Of a DNA stretch of 64,000 nt, positions 23,115 to 33,795 are shown one piece after another (the stretch's first letter is position 1; every line of letters begins with the position of its first letter). The notes beneath the pieces are model-generated. The model worked only from the letters and a program-made list of their open reading frames with translations, was not told where the DNA came from and did not search any database. Position numbers and translations under genes: made by a program. Source of the stretch: Triatoma infestans (Eukaryota > Arthropoda > Insecta > Hemiptera > Reduviidae). The stretch spans positions 25,526 through 89,525 of the forward strand of contig JAAEAF010014561.1 of NCBI GenBank assembly GCA_011037195.1, written 5' to 3'.

Positions 23115-24028
23115 AAATTATATCCTAATGTTAGAAATGGGTTTAAATAGTATGTTTCTGTATACACTGCAAGTAAATTTTAATTATGTTTTAAAGATAT
23201 CAAAATTGCCGGATTATAGATTACCTAAAATAACTGCAGATGAAATTGTAAATAAGAAAGTAAGCTGGTTTAAAGAATGGAATTTATTGTGCGACAGATT
23301 CAGTATTAACGTTGGTAACCAAAAAGGAGAATTAACAGAATGGAAATCTGATATAAATAAATTAATATGTAATATTAAACAAAATGAAATACAAGAAGCT
23401 GAATTGAAAGCAAGAAGTGGTACCTATCATAAACTTTACCCTAAATTAAATTATAATATTAACTATTTCCATCTTAAATCTATAAAAGATATACAGCTCA
23501 TACTAAAAGCGAGATGTAAACTATTAAATTTAAATTATGAGCCCTTTAAACCAGATTTATGTCAACTGTGCTCATTGTGTAATTTTAAACAGGAAGAAGA
23601 TGTAAAACACCTAATTGCCATTTGTCCCATTCTTAAACCTTACCGTATCAAATACTTTAAGAAATCCACACTTTCCGAAGATAAACTTTGTAGTTACTTG
23701 AATGGTCAAAACTGGGATCACCTTTGTAAATATTTACATAATTCTTTATGGTATAGAAAGCAATTAATCACAGAATTTAATTTCTTTTAATATCACTATA
23801 TACAGATTATTGTAAAACAAGAGAATTTTAGTTTACATATATATTATATTATTTCCAGTTTTTCATATTTTATCTTTGTTTGGTTTTGTTTTCTTTCTTT
23901 ATATTATTATTATGTACAGCAACTCTTGCTGACGGACTTTCGTCCAAAGCATAAAATGTTTTCTTTTCTGTTTTATATGTAGGTAATCTGTACTTAATTT
24001 GAAATAAACATTATTATTATTATTATTA
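23115..24028 (+). mobile_element. 5'-truncated LINE with intact C-terminal frame, 14-bp target duplication
   Basis: Flanked by TAATGAATGCACCA at 23101-23114 and 24029-24042. The frame from 23107 to 23790 is open for 227 codons; its ATG lies in the target duplication and is accidental. The product is the region C-terminal to a LINE reverse transcriptase (FNYVLKISKLPDYRLPKI, SWFKEWNLL) and ends with a zinc-knuckle-like CQLCSLC...HLIAICP. A 3' UTR and an (ATT)n tail follow. The open frame and perfect duplication imply a recent insertion. It is related to the minus-strand fragment at 59.5-60.4 kb. Confidence 0.85.
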
Positions 24029-24154
24029 TAATGAATGCACCATTCCCAAGGACCCTTCAGTTTTTTTTTTTTTTTAAATAATTTATAATTTCCAGTTATA
24101 TTCTAAAGATTTTGTTAAACCATTTTTTTTATCCTGATAAGTAAACGTCTAACG

Positions 24155-24802
24155 TTCCAATTTTAGTATATGTACCGCCGAAGCGATAGGAATGAGGAGG
24201 TGGATAGGTTTGCCAAATTAGGTGCCTCTCTCCCTTTCATTGGTCCAGAGCCTGCTGTTGGTGTGTCTTCTGACACATGTTTGTCGGGCTTTCAGACCTG
24301 GATGACCTCACAGCATCCATAAGGATGTGTGCAGTGGGTTGTCGGCAGTCTAAAATGCTCATTGGGGGCCCGGACGGAGCTTTGAGTAGTGGGGTCCGAT
24401 GTCTTTCACGTACCTCCCTCAGGTATCTGGTTGGATTCCTCACTGGGCATTGTGGTTTAAGGAGACATCTCTATATAATGGGACTTGTGCCTGACCCTTT
24501 TTGTAGAGTTTGTGAAACTGAGGAGGAAACACCCATGCATTTGATGACGAAGTGTTTGGGTTGTGAGGAGATTAGGTTTAGGACCTTCGGCCGGAATAGG
24601 ATGTCGGTAGAGGATCTTAAGCTGTGTCCTTTTAAGGTTTTGGTCCGATTTGTTCGGTCTGTTGTGAAACTTAGATGGTTAAAACCTGGGCCTGGATTTT
24701 CATTCTAGTCCCAGGGTAGGTACTCTTTAGGGGTAGCTATATGGGCCCGAGGGGGCTTTGGATAGCGTAGGGTTTACTTCCCTCCCCTTTTGGGAATAAT
24801 AA
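24155..24802 (+). mobile_element. 5'-truncated LINE (RNase H class), 13-bp target duplication
   Basis: Flanked by TAAACGTCTAACG at 24142-24154 and 24803-24815. It reads from the last RNase H block (RNEEVDRFAKLGASLPF) through a frameshift to RYLVGFLTGHCGLRRHLYIMG. It then continues to a zinc-knuckle CRVCETEEETPMHLMTKC and ends with a GGAATAATAATAA tail. The frame 24277-24708 is open but starts at an internal ATG. Confidence 0.85.
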
Positions 24803-24815
24803 TAAACGTCTAACG

Positions 24816-25618
24816 GCCATTGCCAGAATTGGAAAATTCCAAATTTTCATTATAAAAATCATTCTAAAAGTTAAACGATGAATATATTTATTAAACTGTG
24901 TAGAGTAGAAACGGTTAATGTACTATTACTTGGAGTAGTATCTTCATATTGTATTGATGGTACCATGAAAGTTCATCTCCTTCAATTACTACTCCATTCA
25001 ACCTACTACACAAGGGAGACTATATATGGACCACTCTCTTCATATAAAGAAGAATGCCATTAATCTCCCATACGAACTGAATTGACCTCTTCAATATAGG
25101 ATACAAAGTTTTTTTTTTTTGAATTACGATCAATTCCGGGAAGTGCTTCGTTTTTTTTTGGTTTTTCTTTTATTGTGCTTTAAAAGGAAGTGTTGTGAAT
25201 ATTTGCAATTTTTGGAATTAAGTTTTCAATGGAAAAGCTACTTTTGAGATCGCGTAAATAAGAAAAGAAAAATTTGGGTTATATATTTGTATCTCAAAAA
25301 GGAAGAAAAACACAGAAAACTATAACTTGATTATCTATTTTAAGCGTTACCATGTGATCCAATGCGAAGGTTTCTAGCCAAATCCTTCAATACACACACA
25401 CCCACACACGCAAGTATATTTATATACGTATTTTTGGGGAAGAGAATTGAAGAATAGAAAAAAGTACACGGACTGAACACTGAATATATCAAATGAGCAA
25501 AACAGAATACTGCAAGGATTTTACAGAATTAAGCTGGCACAGTGTTGGTGATGACGTTTTGTTGATGGTTGTTAGGAAATGACTGAATCTCAGACTTGAT
25601 GATAGTTGAGTTCTATAA
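24816..25618. other. AT-rich DNA with a diverged Z-like patch
   Basis: A weak Z-like stretch (TTAAGTTTTCAATGG...) lies near 25195-25290; otherwise nothing. Confidence 0.35.
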
Positions 25619-25622
25619 TATA

Positions 25623-26092
25623 TGTAATAGTTGTAGGAGGAGATGTTGGTTGTTGCTGTTGATAGATAAATAACACCTCAATATCGGTATAAGATATATA
25701 ATTGATATATATGTATATGACTGACTGCCAAGGACTGTATACTTTACACTACAAGAACTGAACAGACAGACTGACGTGGCTAAACGTTTGGTTGTTGCTG
25801 TTGATAGATAAATAACACCAATATCGGTATAAGATATATAATTGATATATGTGTATATGACTGACTGCCAAGGCTGTATACTTTACACTACAAGAACTGA
25901 ACAGACTGACTGACGTGGCTAAACGATGTGTACAACTCAAGTGTGAGACTGTGAACAGAATATCTCTTTTTGACTCTGTCTCTCGTATATATATCCCCTC
26001 TCCTCTCTCTCGAGAGGGGCTCTTTCTCTCTGATGCGTGGTGGGGGTTCACTCGCTAGTGTGGATGAGTGGTGGGGGTTCACTACCCCTACA
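25623..26092 (+). mobile_element. Solo LTR, family X, with internal tandem duplication (TSD tata)
   Basis: Begins TGTAATAG and ends CCCCTACA, flanked by tata (25619-25622 and 26093-26096). Relative to the copy at 3721, a block of about 140 bp (TTGGTTGTTGCTG...GTGGCTAAACG) is present twice (25646-25786 and 25788-25925). A GGTGGGGGTTCACT segment near the 3' end is also doubled. Confidence 0.72.
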
Positions 26093-26096
26093 TATA

Positions 26097-26670
26097 TGAT
26101 ACTTAACTCCCCTACTTCGTCTTCCTAGTGTGTTAGTTAGGCGGATCTTGATCTCTTTTACGCTTAGAATTTCAATCGCTTGCTTCCGCTTCATGTGGCG
26201 TCGTATTGAGTAATGAAGCTTTGGGCGGTGCCTTATAATTTTTTTAGAGGCGTGACACGCACCAGCAATCCCATTACAGTGGTTGTATTAACTTCAAGCT
26301 TTCCTCTAGAATATCGGACGGTTCCATTAACTAAAATACAGCCGGAAAATATCAAGTTTGAAAAAAAAAAACGTTTATCAGGATTTTTGTTTCAGTTTTT
26401 CCGCGAATTTCTGGAAAATGGATCATCCAAAGATACTCTAAAATTTAATGAACACAATGCACATTATAAAGATATGAATCTATACAACTCTCATTGGAGT
26501 AATGAATTTCTTCTTTTTTTTTATGTAATTTCTATATATATATATGCGTATGTATTCATGTTTAAGTATCATTATGTCTATTTTTCACTTCCTCTATTTG
26601 TACTTTCTAGCTCTATTTGTATTTACTGTAGCTTTCTCAGTGTACTGTCGGCCTACGGACAATGTTTTTA
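26097..26670. other. Z-like fragment and unassigned DNA
   Basis: About 26270-26420 resembles a Z module (AATATCAAGTTTGAAAAAA, TTTCCGCGAATTTCTGGAAA). The open frame at 26213-26725 crosses this repeat and is not a gene. Confidence 0.4.
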
Positions 26671-26721
26671 TATAAATCCATGCATACACAGATGCGCATA
26701 CAAACATACGTATTTAACACG

Positions 26722-26870
26722 CTGAGATGCCGGGATTCAAGTCCAACTGTGTTGCCCTTAAATTTTTCTCTTCCTAGCAGCCTCTTACAGCTCCGTGTTC
26801 CGGTGATGCGCAGAATTATCTGTAACGAGACAACAACTGTACGTAGGCCGGCAATACTCTGAGAAAGTTA
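26722..26870 (+). mobile_element. SINE copy in left arm of the inverted repeat
   Basis: B-box-like GGGATTCAAGTCC, then CTCTTCCTAGCAGCCTC and the CGGTGATGCGCAG body; mirrored at 27555-27700. Confidence 0.6.
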
Positions 26871-27016
26871 CGATAAGTACATATAGAGCTAGAAAGTCAA
26901 AAAGTGTAAAATATACATAAAAAAAGATACATAAACATAAAATACATACGCATATGTACATACATAAATATTATACGCAAATACATAATTATCTTGATTT
27001 ATCAATTTATTTTTTT

Positions 27017-27205
27017 TGTAGATTGTAGATTGTTGTAGGGGATAATTGCACTGCGTCCTGAAAGATCTATTGGGCCCTCTGGAGCCTTCTCCAATGCACT
27101 GCCGGCTTCCAGCAGCGTTCTCTGGCTACAGACAACACTGCCCATCATGGGACAGTAACTGTAGAGACTCCTAAGAAGAGACAAATCTAAGGGCAGCATG
27201 CTCGT
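27017..27205 (-). mobile_element. SINE copy 2 in left arm of the inverted repeat
   Basis: Minus-oriented SINE body (CACTGCCGGCTTCCAGCAGC, CTGCCCATCATGGGACAG), with its tail as repeated TAGATTG units near 27019; mirrored at 27270-27420. Confidence 0.65.
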
Positions 27206-27269
27206 ATTCAAATACCTCACACTCATATAAAATACACGCATATACAGATGCGCATGTTCACATACGAGT

Positions 27270-27420
27270 CTCTACAGTTACTGTCCCGTGATGGGCAGTG
27301 TTGTCTATAGCCAGAGAACGCTGCTGGAACCCGGCAGTGCATTGGAGAAGGCTCCGGACGGCCCAATAGATCTTTCAGGACGCAGTGCAATTATCCCCTA
27401 CAACAATTTACAATCTACAT
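27270..27420 (+). mobile_element. SINE copy in right arm of the inverted repeat
   Basis: Plus-oriented SINE body (GATGGGCAGTGTTGTC, GAACCCGGCAGTGCATTGG) mirroring 27017-27170. Confidence 0.65.
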
Positions 27421-27554
27421 AAAAAGATAAATTGATAAATCAAGATAATTATGTATTTGCGTACATATTTATGTATGTATTTTATGTTTATATATCTTTT
27501 TTTATGTATATTTTACACTTTTTTGACTTTCTAGCTCTATATGTACTTATTGTA

Positions 27555-27700
27555 ACTTTCTCAGAGTATTGCCGGCCTACGTACAGTTGTTGTCTCGTTA
27601 CAGATAATTCTGCGCATCACCGGAACACGGAGCTGTAAGAGGCTGCTAGGAAGAGAATTCTAAGGGCAACACAGTTGGACTTGAATCCCGGCATCTCAGC
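27555..27700 (-). mobile_element. SINE copy 2 in right arm of the inverted repeat
   Basis: Minus-oriented body and B-box-like region mirroring 26722-26870. Confidence 0.6.
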
Positions 27701-27750
27701 GTGTTAAATACGTATGTTTGTATGCGCATCTGTTTATGCATGTATTTATA

Positions 27751-28858
27751 AGAGTGTAGGTATATGTATTTGTATAAAAAATAAATTTAGAATATGAGAG
27801 TGAGAGAGAATAAGAGACAGTAACAATTTTTTTTTTTTTTTTTTTTACTTTAGAAAATATTCGACTCCTTGATACAAGGAAAACATGAAATCTAATTTGT
27901 ATTATTATAAAAAAATATTTGATTTGTTATCAGGATGTTACTATTGAACTTTTTATTGATTCTAATTATATTTACGTAATTAAATATTATTAATATTGTA
28001 TCCTATTACGTATAATATATATTAAATGATGAATGTAGAAATAAATAAATATATAAATAAAAAATCTATGAGCTAGACGAATATTTTATAATTTATTTGG
28101 AAATAGAAGTTAAGCTGCAATAGAGGTACATGTTTTAAGCTAGCAGTACATATATTATAAGAAAAATGGCAATACAAGCAGCCTTCTTACTTGAAACTGT
28201 TATTCATGATCTACTGCCGTCCTCAAATAAAAAAAAAGAAAAGAAGTGGTTTGAAAAGTAATTTTTCATATTAAACTAAATAATGGAAACCTCGCTAGGA
28301 AAGAAAGCAATATTAAATTTATTGTGACAGAGCAAACAAAGCTTAAAAAAAGGAAGTAAAAAAAAAAATAGGTCATGTATAAGAAATGCAGATATAAAAA
28401 CGACAGAGACATAGCTGAGCATGAAGACTAGGATGTTGTAGATTGTTGAAACTAGGATGTTGCGAATAGTATAATAAGTGTGATAATGTGTACACGCTAC
28501 TCTCTAGGGGGAGCATTAACAGACAAGATGACGGCCGCACGTTTTGTTACTCTATGAAATTAATTTTCTTGCCAAAATGTATAACACAAGTTGACTAGGT
28601 GGCGGAAAATGGAACAATCTCTGAACATAGAACGGCGGTAAGCAATTTGAACATTAGAGTTACTTGTCTAATACTATATATATACACATACACACCGCAC
28701 CAACTATAAGCGAAAGAGTGAAAACACTTGTGACATTTTCTTAGCTAAATCACTCCAAAATTAAAGTAAATACAACTCTCTGTAAAGCTATTTAACTTTC
28801 ATAATTAAATTTCTTAGCACTGTTCAAAGTTTGGGAAATTTCCCATTTTCTATCATTG
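27751..28858. other. AT-rich DNA, nothing recognised
   Basis: A small GC-richer patch at 28490-28620 has no identifiable product. Confidence 0.4.
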
Positions 28859-28862
28859 ATAT

Positions 28863-29371
28863 TGTAAGGGTGTAGTGAGAAGATGTTGGTTGTTGCTTGA
28901 TGAGTGATAAATAACACCTTAAGATGGGTATAAGATATATAATTTGATATATATGTATGTGACTGACTGCCAAGGACTTTACACTGTAGAGTTTAGAACT
29001 GAACTGAACTGACAGATTGACGTGGCTAAAATGATATGTACGGAGTGATGTTAAACTGATGTGTAAATCAACAGAATGATAATGATGTGTAAAACTGAAT
29101 TTAACCGCATGATCTCTGACTGACCATCTCTTATATATATATATATATATATACACTGGCCGAGCCTCTCCTCTCTGTGCGAGAGGGGCTGTTTCTCTCC
29201 GCTAGAGTGGATGAGTGGTGGGGGTTTCACCCAAACCCCTGATGTAGTGTAAAGTCCTTGGCAGTCAGTCATATACATATACATCAAATTATATATCTTA
29301 TACCCATTTTAAGGTGTTATTTATCACTCATCAAGCATCTACAACCAACATCTCCTCACAACACCCTTACA
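28863..29371. mobile_element. Palindromic solo LTR, family X (TSD atat)
   Basis: Bases 28863-29232 are a family X LTR in plus orientation lacking its normal CCCTACA end. They are joined to a minus-strand copy of the first ~125 bp of the same LTR (29245-29371). The outer ends are therefore TGTAAGGG and its inverse CCCTTACA, and the whole unit is flanked by atat (28859-28862, 29372-29375). One duplication around the joined unit suggests it integrated as a single palindromic molecule. Confidence 0.7.
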
Positions 29372-29384
29372 ATATTAAACATTA

Positions 29385-30010
29385 TTACCCGGCTTTCTCT
29401 AAAATACTAGTAACTCTTGCCATAAAATTTCTGGTTTTTAATTCTGTCTGTCGTTGCACTGCGTGTTATAGGGCTCAAGTCTTGGGAGTGATAAACAATA
29501 GATGAACTTGAAAAGCTACAACGATTCATTATTAAAATGCTTCTTGCGCTTCCATCTTTCATGCTACACATAGAAACTGACTGTGATAGATAAATGAAAC
29601 GTCACTTTAAATAATCACTTTTAAAATTTTTCCACGAGCTTAGACTCGCTAAAACTCTTGCTGTTGCAATAATGCAGTGTATAAAAACTTTCTCAGCGAT
29701 ATTCTTGTGAATTTACTTCAATCCCTTAATGACCTTGTTCCCGTGGAAATCACAACTTTTCTGTATTGTTAGACGAGATCCGGACTAGGGCATCGAGAGG
29801 AGTATATTAGCCGTGCCACTTCATCTTCTGAGTGCCGTGTCCCTTCACAATGATCTTCAACGATTAAGACCTCGGAAGAAGATTGTCAAAATATATGGCA
29901 GCTACTGATAATTGTATTTCGTCATGCTGGGGTCTGTATTACGAACGATATTTTTCACTGCTCCCGAAGTGCAGGATCAACATGAAACGTTATATACGAG
30001 TGATTTCCGA
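29385..30010 (+). pseudogene. Degraded LINE, region C-terminal to reverse transcriptase
   Basis: Reading across frames gives AQVLGV, LEKLQRFIIKMLLALPSF and MLHIETD, a pattern typical of LINE sequence after the RT domain. LHNDLQRLRP follows near 29850. Heavy frameshifting. The last 200 bp recur inverted at 32155-32370. Confidence 0.5.
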
Positions 30011-30044
30011 TACAGTAAATAAAAAAGGATCAATCTCTAGACAT

Positions 30045-31190
30045 CCAGCTTCTCTATTTCTGAAGGGATCGAACCGGGTGGAAGGTGGCTTTTTGTGAAT
30101 CAGTATCTCCATTGGAATTTGATCTATCAGGGACCTGTTCTTCTCACAGATAAGTCCTGATTCTTTTATATCCTACAGTAAATAAAGAAGACGGTAGAGC
30201 AATAAGTAGTTCTGTGCACAATGCATTATAGCCATTTACAGCAGTAACCGAAAGTAAAAATTCATTATAATAATAGAGTAGTCCTAGAATGGTTCAAAAC
30301 AAAACAAAAAAAAATCTTCCCAAATTAATACATACTTGACAGCAACTTTTGTGGTTTATGTGTAATCCCCCTTTTTTTTATTAGGCTGGCATAGATCCAG
30401 CCACCGACCAGGCGTCATGGACGGAGCGGAAGCACTAGTTATTATTATGTATTACTCATATTAATTACATCAAATAAAATCCACGAACAAGATCGGGTTT
30501 CGAACCCAGTATCAAAACACATCTCAGCTTTGCGGTCCACGCCTGTAACCACAGCTTTAGCGGTGCCTATAATAGCCGTAGGACCTCACAAGACCCCTAA
30601 CCGTACTAGATTTCAGTTTCCTATACAATATTCCATTCTTCAAAAAGAAGAATACGAAGCTGTTCTACTTCACCAGTTTGTCTGGAGGCACAGAATGGTG
30701 CTTGTCCTCCCCTGTAATGTCTCATAAGTATTCAGTAGGATTCATCTAGAGAAAACGTTTTGGCCGGTACTTTGTCTTAATCCTAGATTTGCACCAAGTA
30801 TTTGGCGATAACTATATAGTTATATGGAGACTTACATTATTAACATGCATTAGAAAGAGTCCATTCTCTGATAAATAGCGCAAATGGGACGGACAACTTC
30901 TTCTTCAATGTTCTTTTGAACGGTCAAAGTTTCGTTTTGTTTGGCAACGTCCGTTGAATTCTCCTCAACAAGTGATTCCCTCTAAAAGGCTATAATGAAT
31001 GCATTGTGCATAGAACTACTTATTGCTCCACAGTCTTCTTTATTTACCGAAGGATATAAAAGATCCAGGACTTATCTGTGAGAAGAACAAGTCCATTATA
31101 GATCAAATTCCAATGGAGATACTGATTCATAAAAAGCTACCTTCCACTCGGTCCGATCACTTCAGAAATAAAGAAGTTGGATGGAAAATG
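30045..31190. repeat. Inverted repeat pair (arms ~190 bp, spacer ~755 bp)
   Basis: Bases 30045-30232 (AAGGGATCGAACCGGGTGGA, ATCTCCATTGGAATTTGAT, CACAATGCATTATAG) reappear as the reverse complement at about 30990-31190. A SINE of the second type sits in the spacer. Confidence 0.7.
30373..30560 (-). mobile_element. tRNA-derived SINE, second type, copy 1
   Basis: The minus strand has AAGCTGTGGTTACAGGCGTG (A-box region), a GGGTTCGAAACCC B box, and a body ending with GCTTCCGCTCCGTCCATGAC. It matches the copy at 36315 in the body. Confidence 0.6.
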
Positions 31191-31199
31191 TGCTTGGAA

Positions 31200-31575
31200 T
31201 ATGGGAGCGAAAAGTATTGCGGAAGATCTACGGCTCGGGATATATTTACGGTGAATACAGGATCTGAAAAAACGAAGAATTCAAGAGGCTATACGGAGAA
31301 CCCGATATAGTTTCTTGTATAAAAAAAAAAGGTAGTTTGAGATAGCTCGGCCATGTCGAGCGGATGCCCCATCACCGAGTACCAAGAAAAGTTTCATATG
31401 AGTATCGGGGGGGGGGCATTAGCCTCATATGAACTTATTCATTAGCGTAGAGGTCGTGAATAAGATGGTTGGGAGGTGCAGAAAGCGATTTGCGGAAAGC
31501 AGGTATCAGAAGATGGCGCCAAAAAGCTGAAGATAGGGAAGAGTGGCGCTCTCTCTTGAATAAGGTCCAGGTCCT
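31200..31575 (+). pseudogene. LINE C-terminus (RTE-like)
   Basis: Across frames it reads WERKVLRKIYG, NEEFKRLYGEPDIV, then LGHVERMPHHRVPRKV and RKRWLGGAESDLRKAGIRRW...REEWRSLL. This order is the familiar C-terminal tail of RTE-type LINE open reading frames. It is frameshifted at a poly-A run (31321) and a poly-G run (31409). Confidence 0.65.
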
Positions 31576-31592
31576 ATTATAAGCATAGCACC

Positions 31593-31595
<3 letters not shown>

Positions 31596-31659
<64 letters not shown>

Positions 31660-31672
31660 TAAATATAATCCA
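31596..31672. repeat. (TAA)n microsatellite / LINE tail
   Basis: About 75 bp of near-perfect AAT repeats, placed just after the RTE-like fragment; probably its expanded tail. Confidence 0.9.
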
Positions 31673-32118
31673 TCTTCAGTGCTTGAGTCCGATAGGTACA
31701 CGCTCTATTATGATATCGATTCTTACAGATAGGTCGATCCCAAACAACAGACCTGATGTAGTGTTGCGGGACAAGCAAATGAATGTGGCACATTTGATCG
31801 ATATTGCTATTCCCGGTGATCACAATATTCAGGGTACTCTGAGCGAATAGGTGCGCAAGGACCAGGACTTAAAAGAAGAGACTACCAATATATGGAAATT
31901 GGAAAAAGTTTATGTTGTTCCTATAGTCCTCTCAGTAACTGGAATAATTCCGCAAGCCCTACATGATAGCATAGGGCTAAGACAAGAAATTTATATCCAG
32001 ATACAGAAGTGTGTCATTTTAAGCTCTTGCAGGATGCTGAGAAAGTTTTTAGGTTAAACAGATGAGAGTGCTTGGTTTAAACCCGTACCTCATCTTAAAT
32101 ACCAGCAGAAAAAGCTGA

Positions 32119-32149
<31 letters not shown>

Positions 32150-32150
32150 C
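31673..32150 (+). pseudogene. LINE 3' end with restriction-like endonuclease-type domain
   Basis: The product reads TDRSIPNNRPDVVLRDKQMNV, AHLIDIAIPGDHNI, then KDQDLKEETTNIWKLEKV and VVPIVLSVTGIIPQALH, then LIQKC-like IQKCVILSSCRMLRKFLG. The RPD...LIDIAIPxD spacing fits the C-terminal nuclease-like region found in some RLE-type LINEs. One stop near 31850. It ends in an (AAT)n tail at 32118-32150. The nuclease assignment is family-level inference. Confidence 0.55.
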
Positions 32151-32154
32151 GGAA

Positions 32155-32370
32155 CCCGCTCGTATATAACGTTTCATGTTGATCCTGCACTTCAGGAGCA
32201 GTGAAAAATATCGTTCATAATACAGTCACCTGACGTCATCGTCATCGTGACGATATACAGTCATCTCTAGCTACCATATATTTCCACTACCTTCCCCCCG
32301 AGCGTAATGGTCTTAATCGTTGAAGATCATTCCGAATGGACGCGACACTCTGGGAACCTCGGAAATTTAT
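32155..32370 (-). repeat. Inverted copy of 29790-30010
   Basis: The reverse complement shares GATCTTCAACGATTAAGACC, CACTGCTCCTGAAGTGCAGG and TGAAACGTTATATACGAG with the left segment, diverged elsewhere. Confidence 0.7.
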
Positions 32371-32925
32371 TGTATACTTGCGCCCATCATTCGTCCGGCT
32401 CAGTGTAGTTAATTTCTTTAGACTATATATAACAATTTCTACCTTAAAACTTTAAATAAAACAAAATCTAAAATGTAAACTTTCATAGATATGAAGTAAA
32501 ATTGTGTTGAATCATTAAGAGTTTCAACTAATCCCCTAATTTAGTCCACTAATCAACTAATCTCATTATCATTGATAATTCGATGGACAACACGTTAATG
32601 TAAACAACAAAAATATTACAATGCCTTTATTTATCTTTGCTCCAAACGGAATTAAATTTATAAAAAACAAAAATTAAAGAAAATATTTAGTGTAAAACAA
32701 ACACACGATTTTTATATTTTATTGCAATGATTACAATTTTATTTCTTAACATTGGAAAATTACTTAATTTGATCATTCTAATCTAAACCAATTTAAGAGA
32801 ATGGGAGCCGCACCTTATTTGTCTTTGGTATGTACAAAGGAGCTGAACGAGTCCTACACTGCAGCACTACCAGCAAACCCCAGAAATATTGATTGTGCAA
32901 TTCATCAATCAATATCATTAGGGAA
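32371..32925. other. AT-rich DNA, nothing recognised
   Basis: No open frame or repeat match. Confidence 0.4.
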
Positions 32926-32929
32926 AAGG

Positions 32930-33155
32930 TAAGTGGTTAGCGTACTGGATTCCCATGCGGAGGAACAGGGCTCGAGTCCATGTGTGCTACCCTTAGATTT
33001 TTTCTTCCTAGGAACCTCTACAGCTCCACTGTCCGTTGATGGGCAGTGTAACGATTAACGAGAGAACACTGTCCGGAGGCCGGCAGTGCAGTGAGAAGAC
33101 TTCGGGCGCAAATGATCATAGATGTTGACGCGCCTTAAATTAAAAAAAAAAAAAT
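32930..33155 (+). mobile_element. tRNA-derived SINE with alternative head
   Basis: An A-box-like GTAAGTGGTTAGCGTACTGG and a B-box-like GGGCTCGAGTCC are followed by the shared SINE body (CTTCCTAGGAACCTCTACAG, GAACACTGTCCGGAGGCCGG). It ends GCGCCTTAAATT plus poly-A. The head differs from the TTAGCTCAGTGGTAG head of the copies at 7550 and 44745. Confidence 0.78.
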
Positions 33156-33595
33156 ATCATCAATACGATATCCTCCAATCCCTCAGAATCCACCTAAATT
33201 ATTAAAAACAATGGTTAACATTTTCATAAACAGTCAGAGAAGGAGAGAAAATATATCTTAATTAACTTAAAGAAAAAAACTAATTGCTTCAATAATGGCC
33301 GTTTGCCAACGAAAAAGTATCAGCTAAATAAAAAATAAATTAAACAGTAGCAGAAATAGAAGCTATTTAATTTATTCAACAGTACATTATAATAAGATTA
33401 ATTACTAATTATATAACTTGTTACGAACAATAATTAGAGGTAACAAGTAAATTTCTTTAATGAATATTATTGTCCAATAATGTAGCTAGTACAGTAGGTA
33501 TTCTTCAGTGTTGGTTATGACATAAAACATGTTATATTACATAACTGTGAAGTTATATAACTTGGTGAGTTAACAACTCAAAAAGGGCGTGGGCA
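33156..33595. other. AT-rich DNA, nothing recognised
   Basis: No open frame or repeat match. Confidence 0.4.
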
Positions 33596-33599
33596 GTCC

Positions 33600-33795
33600 T
33601 CAGCAAATCTAAGATGATTTTGACCATTTTTTATTGTCGATATAATGTTGTTATCTAAATGCAATATCAAGTTTGAGCTGTCTGCGATTTTTCGTTGTTC
33701 ACGCATTTATAGACAAATAGACAAAGCCACACATACACATCCTCATTCACAGACAATTTCCTAAAAACCTCTTACAGAGTAAGAGAAAGTAAAAA
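33600..33795 (-). repeat. Z repeat, 5' end fragment
   Basis: The minus-strand Z start: GAGTAAGAGAAAG at 33778-33790 and AATATCAAGTTTGAGCTGTC in the reverse orientation, matching 58490-58640. Confidence 0.6.

Larger units (their letters stand above)
26671..27750. repeat. Large inverted repeat, ~500-bp arms, 95-bp spacer
   Basis: The left arm 26671-27170 is the near-perfect reverse complement of the right arm 27266-27750; mismatches are scattered single bases and small gaps. Each arm contains two SINE segments in opposite orientation, separated by AT-rich sequence (CTAGAAAGTCAAAAA...). A transcript would fold into a hairpin of nearly 500 bp. No terminal duplication was recognised, so it may come from an inverted duplication rather than transposition. 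Confidence 0.88.

Noticed and set aside
26213..26725. 170-codon plus frame
   Set aside because: Crosses a Z-like module and T-rich DNA and runs into the inverted repeat; composition is that of noncoding AT-rich DNA.
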